DNA from: Marinobacter sp. ANT_B65
GTDB lineage: Bacteria; Pseudomonadota; Gammaproteobacteria; Pseudomonadales; Oleiphilaceae
Length of the DNA stretch: 64,000 nucleotides
Direction of reading: 5' to 3'
Assembly: GCF_002407605.1 (NCBI RefSeq)
Contig: NZ_NXGV01000005.1
Span: forward strand, 158,829 to 222,828
A model generated the notes under the pieces. The model was not told the DNA's origin. It saw only the letters and a program-made list of their open reading frames with translations, and did no database searches. The position numbers and the translations under genes were made by a program. Of the stretch, positions 8,550-17,851 are shown piece after piece; position 1 is the first letter of the stretch, and every line of letters begins with the position of its first letter.

Positions 8550-8935
8550 AGTCACTTCTCCATATTAGGGTTGGTAAATTTTGTTGGAGTAATGTGCTGT
8601 CGTTTTTCTGAAACCGGTTGTTTGGTTGTCAGTTGGGTAATTAATGGTTTTATTGCAGGTTGAAAGTAACCGGAAAAGGTTCTTTGCAAAGCGGTTTTCG
8701 GGCAACACGGGGAATAGGGCAAAACGACTCATCTCGGTTACTACGTAACTACAAGCATAAGGATCCTGAGCCCAGTTACAAGGTTTTAACGAAAATGCAT
8801 CATTTCTCCAGATGTATCAGGGGCATAGGCGTCGGGTCTGATCAGTTGCTTGACGCAACCCTTTTTTCGGGTCAGTCTTTCGCTTGTTTTTTGTGTTGAA
8901 TGACCCCCTATTTGTCCGGAACGGAGCTTATAACA
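8550..8935. other. Divergent promoter region between proX and a GST gene
   Basis: No convincing gene is present in these 386 bases. The region must hold the promoter of proXWV (minus) and of the GST gene (plus). A near-palindrome GTTAC-TAC-GTAAC at about 8736-8750 could bind a regulator, and TTGACG at 8850-8855 resembles a -35 box but lacks a good -10 partner. The open frames here have no recognisable protein content. Confidence 0.4.
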
Positions 8936-9553
8936 ATGAAAATTTATGAAACCAAAACCGCCCCGAATCCTCGCCGCGTACGCATGTTCATGGCAGAGAA
9001 AGGACTTCTCGATAAAGCAGAATTCATCGAGATTGATCTGCAGAAAGGCGAGAACCTTACGCCGGAATACGTGGCACGCAACCCGATGAAAAAAGTTCCG
9101 GTTATGGAGCTGGATGACGGAAGTTGTATCTCGGAAACCATGGCAATTTGCCGGTACTTTGAAGAGAGTTATCCGGAGGCACCGACTCTTCTCGGCGATA
9201 CACCGTTTGAAAAAGCACTGATTGAGCAGTGGGTCAGGTGGGTAGAGTTTTACCTGTTTTCCCCTACAGGTATGTGCTTCCAACATACCAGCGGCTATTT
9301 CAAGGACAGAATGAACCCCATAAAAGAATGGGGCGAGGAGTGTGGGCAAAACGTCAGCAAGTTTATGGCATTTCTCAATGATCACCTTGCCGGCAAGGAA
9401 TTCATTTGCTGTGACCGGCTCACCGCTGCCGACGTCAATGCCTTTACAACAGTAGCTTTCGCCCGTGTTGTGAATATTCGCATTCTGCCTGAGCAGACTC
9501 ACCTTCAGGCCTGGTATGACCGCATGAAGGCTCGTCCGTCCGCTCAGGCCTGA
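8936..9553 (+). CDS. Glutathione S-transferase family protein
   Basis: A 205-residue GST. The N-terminal thioredoxin-like domain includes KIYETKTAPNPRRVRMFMAE, with the TAPNPRR turn where a catalytic Ser/Cys usually sits, the cis-Pro loop KKVPVMELDDG and the glutathione-contact SETMAICRYFEE. The helical domain ends with CCDRLTAADVNAFT. The ATG at 8936 is chosen because GGAG lies ten bases upstream, while the upstream in-frame ATG at 8900 adds 12 residues that do not fit the family. It is close to fungal/bacterial GSTs annotated as general detoxification enzymes; the substrate is unknown. Confidence 0.85.
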   Translation: MKIYETKTAPNPRRVRMFMAEKGLLDKAEFIEIDLQKGENLTPEYVARNPMKKVPVMELDDGSCISETMAICRYFEESYPEAPTLLGDTPFEKALIEQWVRWVEFYLFSPTGMCFQHTSGYFKDRMNPIKEWGEECGQNVSKFMAFLNDHLAGKEFICCDRLTAADVNAFTTVAFARVVNIRILPEQTHLQAWYDRMKARPSAQA

Positions 9554-9592
9554 ACCCCCTGCGTGAATGAGTGGTAGCTGAAATCAGAGTGC

Positions 9593-9616
9593 GCCGGCGG
9601 GCATGAGCTCGCCGGC
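9593..9616. terminator. GC-rich stem-loop after the GST gene
   Basis: GCCGGCG and CGCCGGC pair perfectly around a ten-base loop, 40 bases after the GST stop codon. No T run follows, so this is a candidate factor-dependent end or stabiliser rather than a classical terminator. Confidence 0.35.
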
Positions 9617-9732
9617 CAGGCACAGGCGCAGCTTTTCGTGCAGGGGCCGGGTGTCAGCCGCTATAATCATCAGCCAGTACGAAGCCTGGTGTAGTAAGCT
9701 CTCTGATTCAGCGTGTAGTCAAAGGAAGCGGT

Positions 9733-10341
9733 ATGGAACGAACATCTCTCGCGTGTGCTCTGGATACAATCGACAAGGCAAATCGCGCAGACCCCAATCA
9801 TGAGGTTGTGGCGGGCGAATCCATGCCCAGAGAGCATGCCTACAGTCTGCATATGACTCGCTGGCTGTTTGAACTGGAACCTTCACCCTCGGAGCGAATG
9901 CAGATTGCCTGTCGTGCTCAGCATATTGAACGTTGGAAAATGCCCCGGAGTGATTACCCTGAGGGCAGGAAATCCTATTACGAGTGGCGTCAGGCATGTG
10001 GGCGTATGCATGGTCGAAGAGCTGCAGAGATTATGGAGAGTTGCGGCTACCCGGAGACCGAATGTGAGCGGGTTGAGGTGATTCTGACCAAGCGGGAGTT
10101 GCGTAAAGACGCCGATACCCAGCTTCTCGAAGACGTTGCCTGTATGGTATTTCTGGAAAAATATTTCGCCAGGTTTTATGCAGATAACGCTGAATACGAA
10201 CGGGAAAAGTGGCTGAGGATTGTTCGCCGCACCTGGGGTAAAATGTCGCCCCGGGCTCATGAACGGGCTCTGGCGTTATCATCGAAGCTTCCTGAACACT
10301 TGCAACTGCTGATGCAGGAAGCCCTGGCGGATCCTGCCTGA
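9733..10341 (+). CDS. DUF4202 family protein
   Basis: A 202-residue soluble protein recognised as DUF4202 by RAQHIERWKMPRSDYPEGR, the LEDVACMVFLEKYF segment, and RRTWGKMSPRAHERAL near the end. The conserved HxxR and D/E residues and the all-helical look resemble HD-type phosphohydrolase folds (REHAYSLHMTRWL), but no activity is established for the family. It is a single gene convergent with the trp operon. The ATG follows AAAGGAAGCGGT, a good ribosome site. Confidence 0.8.
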   Translation: MERTSLACALDTIDKANRADPNHEVVAGESMPREHAYSLHMTRWLFELEPSPSERMQIACRAQHIERWKMPRSDYPEGRKSYYEWRQACGRMHGRRAAEIMESCGYPETECERVEVILTKRELRKDADTQLLEDVACMVFLEKYFARFYADNAEYEREKWLRIVRRTWGKMSPRAHERALALSSKLPEHLQLLMQEALADPA

Positions 10342-10347
10342 TCCGCC
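10326..10347. terminator. Stem-loop at the convergent DUF4202/trpC junction
   Basis: GGCGGATC and GATCCGCC form a perfect eight-base-pair stem with a six-base loop and include the DUF4202 stop codon. It sits in the gap to trpC on the opposite strand and lacks a T run, so bidirectional termination is plausible but not certain. Confidence 0.4.
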
Positions 10348-10368
10348 CCGGTTCTGAGGCTATACTGC

Positions 10369-11184
10369 TTATCCTGGGAAAAACAGTTCCTGCAGTTTCG
10401 CGCCGGGGTTGGCGGCGCGCATGAAGGATTCACCGACCAGAAACCCATAGATGCCGCGGCCGGTCATGGCTTCCACGTCGGCTCGGGTCATTATGCCGCT
10501 CTCGGTGATTGCCATGCGATCCTTGCCTATGCGCTGATGCAGGTCGAACGTGGTCTCCAGCGAAACGTCGAAGCTGTGCAGGTCACGGTTGTTGATGCCG
10601 ACGAGCGGTGTGGTCAGCGTCAGGGCATCATCCATTTCTTCGCTGTTGTGTACTTCTACCAGTACGTCCATTCCGGTTTCGTGTGCTATGCCCTCAAGTT
10701 CCTGCATCTGGTCTTTGGTGAGGCAGGCTGCGATCAGGAGTATGCAGTCGGCACCGATGGTGCGGGCTTCGTACACCTGATAGGGCGCGACCATGAAATC
10801 TTTGCGGATCACCGGCAGGCTGCAGGCATTGCGGGCAGCGATCAGATAGTCTTCGTGGCCCTGAAAGAAATCGTGATCCGTGAGCACGGACAGGCAGGCT
10901 GCGCCTCCCTGCTCGTAGCTTTCAGCGATTTCGGCTGGTTCAAACGGCTCGCGAAGTACACCTTTGCTCGGTGAGGCTTTCTTGATTTCGGCAATGACTG
11001 CTGGTGTGCCGGCTTCGATGCGCTGGCGCAGGGCGTTGGCGAACCCTCGTGTTTCGGGCTGGTCGCCGGCGCGGGCTTTGAGATCCTCAAGGCTTGCACT
11101 GCGTTTGCGGACCTCGATTTCTTCCCGTTTCCGGTCGATGATTTTCCGCAGGATGGTTGGCGTTCTGTCGCTGTGTCTGCTCAT
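10369..11184 (-). CDS. trpC: Indole-3-glycerol phosphate synthase TrpC
   Basis: A 271-residue TIM-barrel enzyme that closes the indole ring: CdRP to indole-3-glycerol phosphate plus CO2 and water. Family motifs include [16 protein letters not shown] (the catalytic Lys and the SPS segment), [39 protein letters not shown] and [12 protein letters not shown]. It is monofunctional, without the TrpF part seen in enteric TrpC-F fusions. It is the last gene of trpE-trpG-trpD-trpC on the minus strand, 15 bases after trpD. Confidence 0.96.
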   Translation of the reverse strand: MSRHSDRTPTILRKIIDRKREEIEVRKRSASLEDLKARAGDQPETRGFANALRQRIEAGTPAVIAEIKKASPSKGVLREPFEPAEIAESYEQGGAACLSVLTDHDFFQGHEDYLIAARNACSLPVIRKDFMVAPYQVYEARTIGADCILLIAACLTKDQMQELEGIAHETGMDVLVEVHNSEEMDDALTLTTPLVGINNRDLHSFDVSLETTFDLHQRIGKDRMAITESGIMTRADVEAMTGRGIYGFLVGESFMRAANPGAKLQELFFPG

Positions 11185-11199
11185 TTCAGTTTTCCGGGC

Positions 11200-12228
11200 T
11201 TAAAAACAATGGGAGAAATCAGCCAGTTCAGCCAGTTTGCCAGCAGCCAGGCCAGAGCCCATGGCATCAAGCGCCATTTCCACGCCCGATTTCACAGTTG
11301 GTGCCAGGCCGGCGATGTAGATAGCTGCGCCGGCGTTGAGAGCGATCAGATCCCGGGCTTTTTCGGCCATGTCATCGTGACCGCGCCCGAAGGCGGCTTT
11401 GATCAGGTTGAGAGAGTCTTCGGCGTTATTTACCGACAGGCCCACAAGGCTCTGGCTTTTAATGCCCAGGTCTTCCGGGGTTATGTCGTATTCGGTGATC
11501 TCACCGTTTTTCAGTTCAGCTACATGAGTGGTGCTGGCCAGGCTGATTTCGTCGAGACCATCTTTGGACGCTACCACCATGATGTGTTCAGAGCCGAGCT
11601 TCTGCAGTACTTCGGCCATAGGGCGGCACAGGGCTTTGCTGAATACGCCCAGTAGCTGGCGTTTGACACCGGCCGGGTTGGTCATGGGGCCGAGGATGTT
11701 GAACAGGGTGCGGCAACCCATTTCCTTGCGCGGGCCTACGGCGTGCTTCATTGCACCGTGATGAGCCGGGGCAAACATGAAGCCGACGCCAATCTGCTCT
11801 ACGCAGCGGGCAACCTGTTCCGGCGTCAGGTTGAGGTTGATGCCGGCCTGCTCAATCAGGTCGGCGCTGCCGCTTTTGGAAGAAACGGCACGGTTCCCGT
11901 GTTTGGCTACAAATCCACCAGCCGCCGCAACCACAAAAGCCGAGGCTGAGGATACGTTGAACAGGTTGGAGCCATCGCCGCCAGTGCCTACGATGTCTAC
12001 CAAAGGCTCTGCTTTGATATTCACGCCGGTTACCAGTTCGCGCATGACTTCCACAGCGCCGGTGATTTCATCGACGGTTTCGCTTTTGGTGCGCAGGCCC
12101 ATAAGCAGGGCGCCAATCTGGGCGTCCGTGGCTTCGCCGCTCATCACGATACGCATCACTTGCTTCATTTCGTCCCGGGACATGTCGAGGTTGTCGGCCA
12201 CCCGGTTCAGTGCGTCTTTCATGTTCAT
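11200..12228 (-). CDS. trpD: Anthranilate phosphoribosyltransferase TrpD
   Basis: A 342-residue enzyme that joins anthranilate with PRPP. Diagnostic segments are [16 protein letters not shown] (PRPP and metal site), [41 protein letters not shown], and the anthranilate-binding NILGPMTNP. It is not fused to TrpG, unlike the E. coli TrpGD protein. It is 13 bases after trpG in the operon. MNMKD at 12228 may alternatively start at the second Met; both are acceptable. Confidence 0.96.
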   Translation of the reverse strand: MNMKDALNRVADNLDMSRDEMKQVMRIVMSGEATDAQIGALLMGLRTKSETVDEITGAVEVMRELVTGVNIKAEPLVDIVGTGGDGSNLFNVSSASAFVVAAAGGFVAKHGNRAVSSKSGSADLIEQAGINLNLTPEQVARCVEQIGVGFMFAPAHHGAMKHAVGPRKEMGCRTLFNILGPMTNPAGVKRQLLGVFSKALCRPMAEVLQKLGSEHIMVVASKDGLDEISLASTTHVAELKNGEITEYDITPEDLGIKSQSLVGLSVNNAEDSLNLIKAAFGRGHDDMAEKARDLIALNAGAAIYIAGLAPTVKSGVEMALDAMGSGLAAGKLAELADFSHCF

Positions 12229-12241
12229 TGGATTTGCCTTT

Positions 12242-12823
12242 TTACTGGGTTCGCAGAAAGTTACGCAGCAGTTCGTGACCCTGTTCGCTCATGATCGATT
12301 CCGGGTGGAACTGGACCCCTTCTATGGCCAGGGTCTTGTGGCGTACGCCCATGATTTCTTCTACGCTGCCGTCGCTGTTACGGGTCCAGGCTGTCATTTC
12401 CAGGCATTCCGGCAGGCTGGCCTGTTCGATTGCCAGACTGTGATAGCGGGTGGCTTGCAATGGGTTGTTGAGGCCACGGAATACCCCTGTGTCGTTGTGA
12501 AAAACCTGAGAGACTTTCCCGTGCATGACGCGCCCTGCGCGGATGATGCTACCGCCAAACACCTGGCCTATGGCCTGATGACCCAGGCAAATGCCGAGTA
12601 TGGGTATCCTGCCGGCAAAATGACGGATGGCTTCCATGGATACCCCGGCCTCATTCGGTGTGCAGGGGCCAGGGGAGATCACCAGTCTTTCGGGGTTCAG
12701 GGCTTCGATTTCTTCCACTGTGATTTCATCATTGCGGTGTACCCGCACATCAGCGCCCAGCTCCGCGAGATATTGCACCACGTTGTAGGTGAAGGAGTCG
12801 TAGTTGTCGATCATTAATAGCAT
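12242..12823 (-). CDS. trpG: Anthranilate synthase glutamine amidotransferase subunit TrpG
   Basis: A 193-residue class I glutamine amidotransferase that supplies ammonia to TrpE. The catalytic triad is visible: the nucleophile Cys in [14 protein letters not shown], and His/Glu in [31 protein letters not shown] at the start is typical of TrpG/PabA. In some bacteria one such subunit serves both tryptophan and folate synthesis, so a PabA role is possible as well. It lies 15 bases after trpE. Confidence 0.96.
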   Translation of the reverse strand: MLLMIDNYDSFTYNVVQYLAELGADVRVHRNDEITVEEIEALNPERLVISPGPCTPNEAGVSMEAIRHFAGRIPILGICLGHQAIGQVFGGSIIRAGRVMHGKVSQVFHNDTGVFRGLNNPLQATRYHSLAIEQASLPECLEMTAWTRNSDGSVEEIMGVRHKTLAIEGVQFHPESIMSEQGHELLRNFLRTQ

Positions 12824-12838
12824 GATGTTTCCCTCGCC

Positions 12839-14347
12839 TTAGTGGTCAAAGTCGTTGTAGGTCATGGCCACGGCGCGGAAAATTGCGCGCCCCTTGTTCA
12901 TGGTTTCTTCCCATTCAAGGCGAGGGACCGAATCGGCGACGATGCCGGCACCGGCTTGTATGTGCAAAGTCTTGTCCTTGATTACAGCGGTGCGGATAGC
13001 AATGGCTGTATCCATATTGCCATTGAACGACAGGTAGCCGACAGCGCCGCCATAGACACCACGTTTTACCGGCTCCAGTTCGTCAATGATTTCCATGGCA
13101 CGGGTCTTGGGGGCGCCACTCAGAGTGCCTGCCGGCAGGGTGGCCTTGAGCACGTCGAGACAGCTGGTGCCGTCTTTTACCCGGCCGGTCACGTTGGACA
13201 CTATGTGCATCACGTGGGAGTAACGCTCTACAACCATTTTTTCCGTCAGTCTCACGGTTCCGGTTTCCGACACACGACCAGCGTCGTTGCGGCCAAGATC
13301 AATCAGCATCAGGTGCTCAGCGATCTCTTTCGGGTCGGCCAGCAGTTCGGCTTCCAGTGCCCTGTCTTCAGCATCGGTGGCGCCGCGTTTACGGGTGCCG
13401 GCGATGGGGCGAACGGTCACTTCGCGATCTTCCATGCGCGCGAGGATTTCCGGCGACGAACCTACAATGTGGAAATCGTCCAGGTCCAGGAAGTACATGT
13501 ATGGCGAAGGGTTAAGTACCCTGAGAGACCGGTACAGGTTCAGGGGGGGCGCTTCAAACGGGATCGACATGCGCTGCGATATGACGGTCTGCATTACGTC
13601 GCCGTCCAGCACGTAGTCTTTGATTTTGTTGACCGTGGCCTCGAACTTTTCCTGGCTGAAGCCGGAAACAAACTCGCTTTCATCCACAGTTTTACCACGC
13701 AGGTGCGCAGGTGTTTCCGGGGTGCTGGCGGTTTGCCGGTGAAGCTTCTGCTCTAACTCGTCGAGCCTTGACTGGGCTCGTTCATAACCACCTTCGTCGG
13801 CTGGATCTACATGCACGATCAGGTGCAGTTTGCCGCGCAGATTGTCGAATACCACCAGTTCGCTGGATACCATCAATAGTATGTCGGGTGTGCCAATGCG
13901 ATCAGGGGGGCAGCTGGCTGCGAGGCGCTTCTCGATATAGCGCACGGTGTCATAGCCGAAGTAGCCCACCAGACCACCGTTGAAGCGCGGGAGTTCCTCC
14001 AGGTCAGGGGCGTTGAAGCGTTCCTGATAGCGGGCAACAAAGTCCAGTGGGTCGTCCACTTCTGCACTCTCAAGCAGCTCGCCCTCGCGCCCCATGAGTT
14101 CACTGTGCCGGCGAATCTCTATGTGGTGGTCATAGACCTTCAGGACTTCCTGACTCGGCAGTCCTATGATGGAATAACGGCCCCATTTTTCACCACCCTG
14201 TACAGATTCAAACAGGTAGGAGTATGGGCCGCTGGCGAGCTTGAGATAGGTGCTTAAGGGGGTGTCCATGTCCGCAAGTACTTCACGGTACACGGGGATA
14301 CGATTAAAGCCAGCCTGTGCGAGCTTGCGGAATTGTTCGGAGGTCAT
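12839..14347 (-). CDS. trpE: Anthranilate synthase component I TrpE
   Basis: A 502-residue chorismate-using enzyme that makes anthranilate with TrpG, the first step committed to tryptophan. The C-terminal catalytic domain shows [17 protein letters not shown] (start of domain), [40 protein letters not shown] and [15 protein letters not shown]. The N-terminal [21 protein letters not shown] holds the LLES-like tryptophan feedback site. It is the first structural gene of trpEGDC and is preceded by a 26-codon leader with three Trp codons (14463-14543), which suggests attenuation in addition to feedback inhibition. Confidence 0.97.
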   Translation of the reverse strand: MTSEQFRKLAQAGFNRIPVYREVLADMDTPLSTYLKLASGPYSYLFESVQGGEKWGRYSIIGLPSQEVLKVYDHHIEIRRHSELMGREGELLESAEVDDPLDFVARYQERFNAPDLEELPRFNGGLVGYFGYDTVRYIEKRLAASCPPDRIGTPDILLMVSSELVVFDNLRGKLHLIVHVDPADEGGYERAQSRLDELEQKLHRQTASTPETPAHLRGKTVDESEFVSGFSQEKFEATVNKIKDYVLDGDVMQTVISQRMSIPFEAPPLNLYRSLRVLNPSPYMYFLDLDDFHIVGSSPEILARMEDREVTVRPIAGTRKRGATDAEDRALEAELLADPKEIAEHLMLIDLGRNDAGRVSETGTVRLTEKMVVERYSHVMHIVSNVTGRVKDGTSCLDVLKATLPAGTLSGAPKTRAMEIIDELEPVKRGVYGGAVGYLSFNGNMDTAIAIRTAVIKDKTLHIQAGAGIVADSVPRLEWEETMNKGRAIFRAVAMTYNDFDH

Positions 14348-14462
14348 GGTCGGGTTTCCTGAAATCTGATCTGCGTTCGAGCAGGCCTGTGGCTATACTG
14401 CCGGCCTGTCGGGTGGAGGCGTCAAACGGGCAACCGCTCGCTATCCGCCGGGCTGAGTGTTT
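14348..14462 (-). promoter_or_regulatory. trpE leader RNA with candidate attenuator hairpins
   Basis: Between the leader stop codon and trpE, two stem-loops can be drawn on the minus strand. One (14452-14475) pairs CCGGCTGA with TCAGCCCGG with one bulged C and overlaps the leader stop codon. The second (14382-14409) pairs CAGGCCGGC with GCC-ACA-GGCCTG around AGTATA. Neither is followed by a clear T run, so the terminator may depend on Rho or lie in an alternative fold. Attenuation of trpE is reported for Pseudomonas putida; the exact fold here is inference. Confidence 0.5.
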
Positions 14463-14543
14463 TCAGCCGGTACGCCATCGCCACCATCGTGTTGCGCGGG
14501 TTGTCAGGATGCCACGCGTTGCAGTCAGTTTCAGTCCCTGCAC
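14463..14543 (-). CDS. trpL: Tryptophan leader peptide (26 residues, three Trp)
   Basis: A small frame starting with GTG and preceded by GGGAG nine bases upstream. It encodes 26 residues ending in RATRWWRWRTG, with Trp at positions 20, 21 and 23, then TGA 115 bases before trpE. Clustered Trp codons just before trpE are the hallmark of a leader peptide whose stalling on scarce tryptophanyl-tRNA controls transcription. The frame has no other recognisable function. It is too short for automatic gene finding. The GTG start is the only plausible one in frame. Confidence 0.75.
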   Translation of the reverse strand: MQGLKLTATRGILTTRATRWWRWRTG

Positions 14544-14592
14544 GGCAGGAATCTCCCGAATTGAAAAAAATGAATGTCCAAGACCTGAGAGG

Positions 14593-15282
14593 TTACAAAA
14601 GCTCGCTCAGGGAATCAACCACGGCGTCTGCACCCAGTGTCTGTACTGAACGACCAAAGTTGTAGCCATAGGTAACAGCAACGCAGGGAATGCCGGCGGA
14701 CCGGGCGGCACTGACGTCTGCTGCCGAATCACCGATCATTACAGTGGTTCCTCTGCTGCCCTGAAGGGTATCCATGGCGTAGAGCAGTTGGGCCGGGTCG
14801 GGTTTTTTTGTGCTCAGCGTATCGCCACCGACCACCAGTGCGAAATAGTGTTCCAGCCCCAGTTGCTTCAACAGAGGGGCCACAAACTGTTCTGGTTTAT
14901 TGGTCACGACAGCCATACGGCAGCCTCGCCCGCTCAGTGTTTCGAGGCAGATTTCAACACCGGGATAGACCGCAGCGTGCTGGCCGTTCGATCGTCGGTA
15001 ATTGTTGAAAAATAATGTCATCGCATCATTGAACAGAGCGTCGTCTGCTGCGCTTGCCGGTTCCCAGTCGACCTTCCCAGCCAGTGCGCGCCGCATCAGA
15101 ATGGGAGAGCCATGGCCCACCCATTGCCGTACCTGCTCAATACCTGCCGGTTTACGCCCAAGCTGTTCCAGAGTGCAATCAACCGCCGCTGCCAGGTCCG
15201 GAGCGCTGTCTACCAGGGTGCCATCGAGATCAAACAGGGCGACCCCTGGCCAGCGGTCGTTAAACAGGCCGGCCAGGCTCAT
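14593..15282 (-). CDS. gph: Phosphoglycolate phosphatase Gph
   Basis: A 229-residue HAD-superfamily hydrolase. Motif I is [15 protein letters not shown] (nucleophile Asp and acid/base Asp), motif II VVTNK, motif III around KKPDP, motif [18 protein letters not shown]. It dephosphorylates 2-phosphoglycolate that arises from DNA repair or oxygenase activity. Its ATG overlaps the stop of rpe (ATGA), so the two are co-translated. The order rpe-gph-trpE is common in Pseudomonas relatives. Confidence 0.93.
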   Translation of the reverse strand: MSLAGLFNDRWPGVALFDLDGTLVDSAPDLAAAVDCTLEQLGRKPAGIEQVRQWVGHGSPILMRRALAGKVDWEPASAADDALFNDAMTLFFNNYRRSNGQHAAVYPGVEICLETLSGRGCRMAVVTNKPEQFVAPLLKQLGLEHYFALVVGGDTLSTKKPDPAQLLYAMDTLQGSRGTTVMIGDSAADVSAARSAGIPCVAVTYGYNFGRSVQTLGADAVVDSLSELL

Positions 15283-15968
15283 TGACCACCCAGTGCCGTG
15301 CGAGCCTGTTCCAGTTCCTGGCGCATGGCATCGATAGTGGCCTTGTAATCTTCTGTGTTGAAAATAGCTGATCCAGCTACAAAGGTGTCCGCTCCGGCTT
15401 CTGCGATTTCACGGATGTTATCGGTTTTTACGCCGCCATCAATTTCAAGGCGAATGTTGTAGTTGCTGGCATCAATACGTTTTCGGGCTTCCCGCAGCTT
15501 GTCCAGTGTGCCTGGAATGAACTTCTGGCCACCAAAACCCGGATTTACTGACATCATCAGAACCATATCGAGCTTGTCCATCACGTGATCCATGTGGTGC
15601 AGGGGGGTAGCCGGGTTGAACACCAGACCTGCTTTGCAGCCGCCCTCGCGAATCAGTTGCAGGGAACGGTCGATATGTTGGGACGCCTCCGGATGGAAGG
15701 TGATGTAACTGGCACCGGCATCAATAAACATGCGGATCAGGTCGTCTACCGGCGATACCATCAGGTGTACGTCTATGGGAGCGGTAACTCCATGCTTGCG
15801 CAGTGCTTCGCAAACCATCGGCCCGATAGTCAGGTTGGGCACGTAGTGGTTGTCCATAACGTCGAAATGCACTACGTCTGCGCCTGCACTCAGCACGTTG
15901 TCCACTTCTTCACCCAGACGGGCAAAATCGGCAGACAGAATAGATGGGGCAATCAGGTAAGGGTTCAT
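15279..15968 (-). CDS. rpe: Ribulose-phosphate 3-epimerase
   Basis: A 229-residue TIM-barrel metalloenzyme that interconverts ribulose 5-phosphate and xylulose 5-phosphate in the pentose phosphate pathway. Visible signatures are [35 protein letters not shown] (metal His and Asp), [20 protein letters not shown] and LEIDGGV. It is the first gene of a run rpe-gph (then trp). Length and motifs are complete. Confidence 0.96.
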   Translation of the reverse strand: MNPYLIAPSILSADFARLGEEVDNVLSAGADVVHFDVMDNHYVPNLTIGPMVCEALRKHGVTAPIDVHLMVSPVDDLIRMFIDAGASYITFHPEASQHIDRSLQLIREGGCKAGLVFNPATPLHHMDHVMDKLDMVLMMSVNPGFGGQKFIPGTLDKLREARKRIDASNYNIRLEIDGGVKTDNIREIAEAGADTFVAGSAIFNTEDYKATIDAMRQELEQARTALGGQ

Positions 15969-16301
15969 GAAGGCTCTCTTGCAACGGCGTTCAATTATTT
16001 TTCACGGTTCATCGTTTGATTATGACAGGCTCAGCGTTTACTGCCAGACGGTAGGCTAGTTTAGCAGCTTGCAACGGTTTTTGGCTTATTCACCGCGAAT
16101 AAAGAGTCAGGTTCTGTGCCTGGAGTCAAAGCTGCTGTCGCGGTAAATTCTGGCGGCAGACGCCAGGGGGATATTGAAGCGTTATTTGCTTTTTACACCT
16201 ATATGGTTAATATTTTTTAACTGGCAGCAGCATCTTCTCTGATATCAGCCTTGGAGAAAGAAGCCGACGAATATCTGATGTATAGCAAGAAGGCTATTGA
16301 T
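15969..16301. other. Divergent intergenic region between rpe and an exported protein
   Basis: These 333 bases hold no gene I can support. They must contain the rpe promoter (minus) and a promoter for the gene at 16302. The last 130 bases are AT-rich (GGTTAATATTTTTTAAC near 16206-16222), unlike the surrounding GC-richer sequence. A TTG and an ATG in frame upstream of 16302 (16251 and 16278) are possible earlier starts for the next gene but have poorer ribosome sites. Confidence 0.4.
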
Positions 16302-17846
16302 ATGTTGAAGGTTTTTTCAGTCTGTTTAGGGTTTTTGCTATCGGCCGTGGTGCACGCAGCAACTAATCCGATTGTCGTTAACGTCTATGACCGCGACAGC
16401 CAGGATTACCTTCGGGTGAAGATACACAGCCAGGTTGTTGCAGACAGCCTGTTTGGCGAACCACTGATCACGTGCCGCGCCAAGTGGCAAATGCTATCGG
16501 CCAACATCGACGGCAATACATACAGCCCCAACAACTTCCCTGCCGAGCTGGTTTCACAAGTACGACTCTTTTCATTACGGATGATTTTCCAGATCGACCA
16601 GCGGTCGGGCTTTAATGCCATTGCCTGTGATCCCGGTCATTTGGGTGCCACCGGCGATACGCGCTGGAGTTACACCGTGGCAGGAAGCCCCGATTGGTCA
16701 CGGCTGATTCGCGACGATATCCAGAATACCTACAACGCGCCGCTGCAATCACAGTTTGCGTTGAATGCCGCGCCGGAAAGCCCTGGCTATCTTTCCGGTG
16801 ATGATGCCAAGGATCTTTATCAGCGAGTGGTGCTCGATGGAAAGCATCTCACCGGTAGCTGGGTGCGTGCCGTGGCTCTGGAGAAAGCGAGTCTCAACCT
16901 CTGGCCGCTGCGCCGCCATTTGCAGGAATTGCAGCTTGTCGCAGAGGAAAAGCAGTTAAATAAACGTCGGGAAACGGCTAAGCCCGTTGCGCCAGAAGCC
17001 ATTGATCAGCTGTTCAGTGATGCCGCGTTCGACGCCCAGCTGCGCAACGCCAAGAGCGTCAGTTTGCAAACCGAGGCGATTGCCACCTCAAAAGATGCCT
17101 TGGCTGCGATCCAGACGCAGGCCGCTCAAGCTGAAAGGAGATACCGGCAGCAGTTACAGCACCTACAGGATGCGGATGCCTGCTATCAGGACGGGGACAG
17201 GCAGGCGGATCAGCTGGCGTCGCTTGTGCAGGACATGCGTGGCTGCCTGGAAAGCTGGAGCAACCTGCGCCCCTTTTACGATGACCGCGAGCGCTATGGC
17301 TTTCGACAGGGCGACCGGGTGGCTATAGAGGCGCAGTATTCATCGGTAACGCCTTTTGATCGCGGTTCCGCGCTGGTGAGAAAAAATGGACAGCTCCTGT
17401 CGATCAACCCGCAAGGTAAAGTGCAACGCAACCTGGGCGATGTTCGGCTGGAATCGAATGATTTCTCGAAGGCCGGCCTGGTGCTGGTGAGCCGCGACGG
17501 CTTACACGGCTATATGAATGCGCGGGGGGAGCTGATTATCGATTTTAGTTATCAGGAAGCAGAGAGCTTTGACTCGTTTCAGAGAGCGATTGTTTATAAC
17601 CCTGATGCCGGCAAACTGCTGATCGATGAGCAGGGGCGCGTTATTCTTCGAGGCGGCGTCAAGAGGGATGAGGACAAGCCGGGTCAGTATCTGACGGTGG
17701 AGTCCTACACTGAAGAGGATATGGGCTGTCATCCCGCTCGAGTGGACGTTGAGATCTATTATCAGCGACATGATGCCGACGGGAATAGCATTGGCGGGCT
17801 GGAACGAGAAGCCTACTCGCGTCGCAAAATCTGCCTACAAGGGTAA
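16302..17846 (+). CDS. Exported WG-repeat protein of unknown function
   Basis: A 514-residue protein I do not recognise by name. It has a signal peptide (MLKVFSVCLGFLLSAVVHA, cut before ATNP), a globular first third with two Cys (LITCRAK and AIACDPG, perhaps a disulfide), a long charged helical and probably coiled-coil stretch in the middle (about residues 180-310), and a C-terminal run of WG-type repeats (RGSALVRKNGQLLSINPQG, KAGLVLVSRDGLHGYMNARG, RAIVYNPDAGKLLIDEQG). The ATG at 16302 follows AGAAGG at eight bases, better than in-frame starts at 16251 or 16278. It is followed after five bases by a lipoprotein gene, so both probably act together in the envelope. Confidence 0.75.
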   Translation: MLKVFSVCLGFLLSAVVHAATNPIVVNVYDRDSQDYLRVKIHSQVVADSLFGEPLITCRAKWQMLSANIDGNTYSPNNFPAELVSQVRLFSLRMIFQIDQRSGFNAIACDPGHLGATGDTRWSYTVAGSPDWSRLIRDDIQNTYNAPLQSQFALNAAPESPGYLSGDDAKDLYQRVVLDGKHLTGSWVRAVALEKASLNLWPLRRHLQELQLVAEEKQLNKRRETAKPVAPEAIDQLFSDAAFDAQLRNAKSVSLQTEAIATSKDALAAIQTQAAQAERRYRQQLQHLQDADACYQDGDRQADQLASLVQDMRGCLESWSNLRPFYDDRERYGFRQGDRVAIEAQYSSVTPFDRGSALVRKNGQLLSINPQGKVQRNLGDVRLESNDFSKAGLVLVSRDGLHGYMNARGELIIDFSYQEAESFDSFQRAIVYNPDAGKLLIDEQGRVILRGGVKRDEDKPGQYLTVESYTEEDMGCHPARVDVEIYYQRHDADGNSIGGLEREAYSRRKICLQG

Positions 17847-17851
17847 AGAAT

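Noticed and set aside
8660-8899. 79-residue plus-strand frame before the second GST gene
   Set aside because: No family signal, no ribosome site; the region is better explained as promoter DNA.
9591-9720. About 43-codon minus-strand frame ending in LCLAGELMPAGAL
   Set aside because: It includes the GC-rich hairpin and has no clear start or homology that I can recall; probably chance.
11777-12817. 346-residue open frame on the plus strand
   Set aside because: Fully antisense to trpD and trpG, which have clear motifs. No family signal in the frame.
12842-13756. 304-residue open frame on the plus strand
   Set aside because: Antisense to trpE. Long antisense frames are common in GC-rich genes.
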